Positions 62,875-64,000 of a stretch of DNA of 64,000 bases are shown piece after piece. How positions within the stretch are numbered: the stretch's first letter is position 1; the number at the start of each line of letters is the position of its first letter. Source of the DNA: Acidithiobacillus sulfurivorans (GTDB taxonomy: Bacteria; Pseudomonadota; Gammaproteobacteria; Acidithiobacillales; Acidithiobacillaceae); contig NZ_JAAOMP010000121.1 in assembly GCF_018853815.1 (NCBI RefSeq), positions 1 through 64,000 of the forward strand, read 5' to 3'. The translations under genes and the position numbers were made by a program. The notes below the pieces were generated by a model that saw nothing but the letters and a program-made list of their open reading frames with translations, did not search any database and was not told where the DNA came from.

Positions 62875-64000
62875 TACGCCGGACGAAAATCGTCGCAACC
62901 CTAGGCCCTGCCAGTTCTGATGTGCAGGTCATCGATCGTCTGATCGAGGCGGGCGTCGATGTCGTCCGCCTCAATTTTTCTCATGGTTCCCCCGAAGACC
63001 ATGTGCAAAGAGCGGAAATGGTGCGCGAACGGGCACGTGCCCATGGTCGCGCCATTGGGGTTCTGGCCGATTTGCAGGGCCCGAAAATCCGCATCGGCAA
63101 ATTTGCCGATGGCAAAATTCATCTGAAAGAAGGCGATTCCTTCATTCTGGATATTCACTGCAGCATGGGAGATCAAACCCGGGTGGGGGTGACTTATCCA
63201 CAGCTGGTCAGCGATGTGGATCGTGGTGCCACACTTCTGCTTAATGATGGCATGATTGTGCTCTGGGTCGAGAAGGTTCAGGGCGGCGAAATTCATACCC
63301 GGGTAGTACAGGGGGGTGAATTGTCCAACAGCAAGGGGATCAACCGCGCCGGTGGTGGTCTGACCGCGCCGGCTCTGACCGACAAGGATCGGGCCGACAT
63401 CATCACGGCCGCCCAACTGGAAGCCGATTATCTGGCGGTTTCCTTTCCGCGCAGTGCGGCAGATATGGACGAAGCACGCCGCCTGTTCCGTGAAGCCGGA
63501 GGGCATGGTGCCCTGATTGCCAAAATCGAACGTGCCGAAGCGGTCGATGCGATTGAAGAGATTTTGGCGGTATCCGAAGGCATCATGGTGGCCCGGGGAG
63601 ATCTCGGGGTGGAAATCGGCGATGCAGCCGTTCCTCCGGTGCAGAAGCGAATTATCGCCCTGGCCCAAAAACATAATCGCCTGAGTATCACTGCCACCCA
63701 AATGATGGAATCCATGATTCATCAGCCCATACCCACTCGTGCCGAAGTTTCCGACGTGGCGAATGCGGTTCTGGATGGTACGGATGCGGTCATGTTGTCG
63801 GCAGAAACGGCGAGCGGCGCTTATCCGGTAGAGGCCGTGGCGGCGATGGACCGTACCTGTCGCGAAGCTGAACGGCATGCCCCCAGCACCAACACCCTGC
63901 AGATTATTGATCGCCCGCTTGCCGGAGTGGATGAAACCATCGCAGCCGCCGCGCTTCTAGCTACCCTGCGCTCATCTATTGCCGCCATTGCCGCCTTTAC
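62871..64000 (+). CDS. pyk: Pyruvate kinase, N-terminal part
   Basis: About 376 codons are present; the gene leaves the window on the right. The start is TTG at 62871, overlapping the pgk stop, with GAGG about 9 nt upstream. Seen are [44 protein letters not shown], the active-site [20 protein letters not shown] with catalytic Lys, and [12 protein letters not shown]. It makes pyruvate and ATP from phosphoenolpyruvate, draining Calvin-cycle output to biosynthesis. Confidence 0.94.
   Translation, partial: MIRRTKIVATLGPASSDVQVIDRLIEAGVDVVRLNFSHGSPEDHVQRAEMVRERARAHGRAIGVLADLQGPKIRIGKFADGKIHLKEGDSFILDIHCSMGDQTRVGVTYPQLVSDVDRGATLLLNDGMIVLWVEKVQGGEIHTRVVQGGELSNSKGINRAGGGLTAPALTDKDRADIITAAQLEADYLAVSFPRSAADMDEARRLFREAGGHGALIAKIERAEAVDAIEEILAVSEGIMVARGDLGVEIGDAAVPPVQKRIIALAQKHNRLSITATQMMESMIHQPIPTRAEVSDVANAVLDGTDAVMLSAETASGAYPVEAVAAMDRTCREAERHAPSTNTLQIIDRPLAGVDETIAAAALLATLRSSIAAIAAF

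Noticed and set aside
62901-63878. Long open frame (325 codons) on the minus strand opposite pyk
   Set aside because: The plus strand encodes clear pyruvate kinase motifs across the same stretch. The antisense frame is a codon-bias shadow without any family features.

Overview
The window looks like a chromosome segment of an acidophilic, autotrophic gammaproteobacterial-type bacterium, most likely an Acidithiobacillus of the ferrooxidans group. The main reason is the right end. There an inositol-monophosphatase-family gene, class II fructose bisphosphatase, transketolase, glyceraldehyde-3-phosphate dehydrogenase, phosphoglycerate kinase and pyruvate kinase lie in one tight plus-strand operon. 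This matches the suhB-cbbF-cbbT-cbbG-cbbK-pyk order known from the Calvin-cycle cbb3 operon of that genus. The species assignment is an inference from gene order and protein character only.

Layout, left to right. (1) 1-6.7 kb: tsaD (partial) with a DUF455 ferritin-like gene, a cydAB bd-type quinol oxidase, two small paralogous helical proteins, a secreted L,D-transpeptidase and an MscS channel. (2) 7-16.3 kb: an RND efflux operon (pump, adaptor, outer-membrane factor) divergent from an OmpR/EnvZ-type two-component pair, followed by a divergent NRAMP-like transporter. (3) 16.3-21.7 kb: vapBC, then an ABC importer operon ending in a secreted histidine phosphatase, preceded by a near-perfect Pho box. 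(4) 21.8-28 kb: mixed accessory genes, namely a DUF4124 protein, AlkB, a sigma factor cut off after region 2, a LysR regulator, a sulfotransferase, a truncated AcfC-like binding protein and a PrlF/YhaV toxin-antitoxin pair.

(5) 28.07-35.27 kb: a 7.2-kb integrated element bounded by a 46-bp direct repeat of the 3' half of tRNA-Lys(UUU). It carries a tyrosine integrase, an AlpA-type regulator, a Toprim primase, a RepA-like hexameric helicase with tandem 10-bp iterons inside its gene, a TubC-docking-like protein and a small TerS-like protein at the far end. No capsid or conjugation gene is present. It resembles a minimal phage satellite or integrative plasmid and is the best candidate here for an undescribed system.

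(6) 35.5-39 kb: PEBP protein, then lysA-lptM-argH in an overlapping minus-strand operon. (7) 39.2-48.1 kb: a second two-component/RND module (kinase, regulator and CpxP/Spy-like protein divergent from outer-membrane factor, adaptor and pump), bracketed by two copies of a 40-bp direct repeat. (8) 48.2-56.7 kb: lipoprotein, MscL with an added zinc ribbon, rmuC, ispH, a second Pho-box operon (ppk2 plus an MFS transporter of phosphate-symporter type), corA and rsmE. (9) 56.7-64 kb: the Calvin-cycle/glycolysis operon, running off the window inside pyk.

Functional themes are envelope stress and efflux (two regulated RND systems, two mechanosensitive channels, an L,D-transpeptidase), phosphate scavenging under a PhoB-like regulator (two Pho-box operons with identical spacing to their -10 boxes), and carbon fixation.
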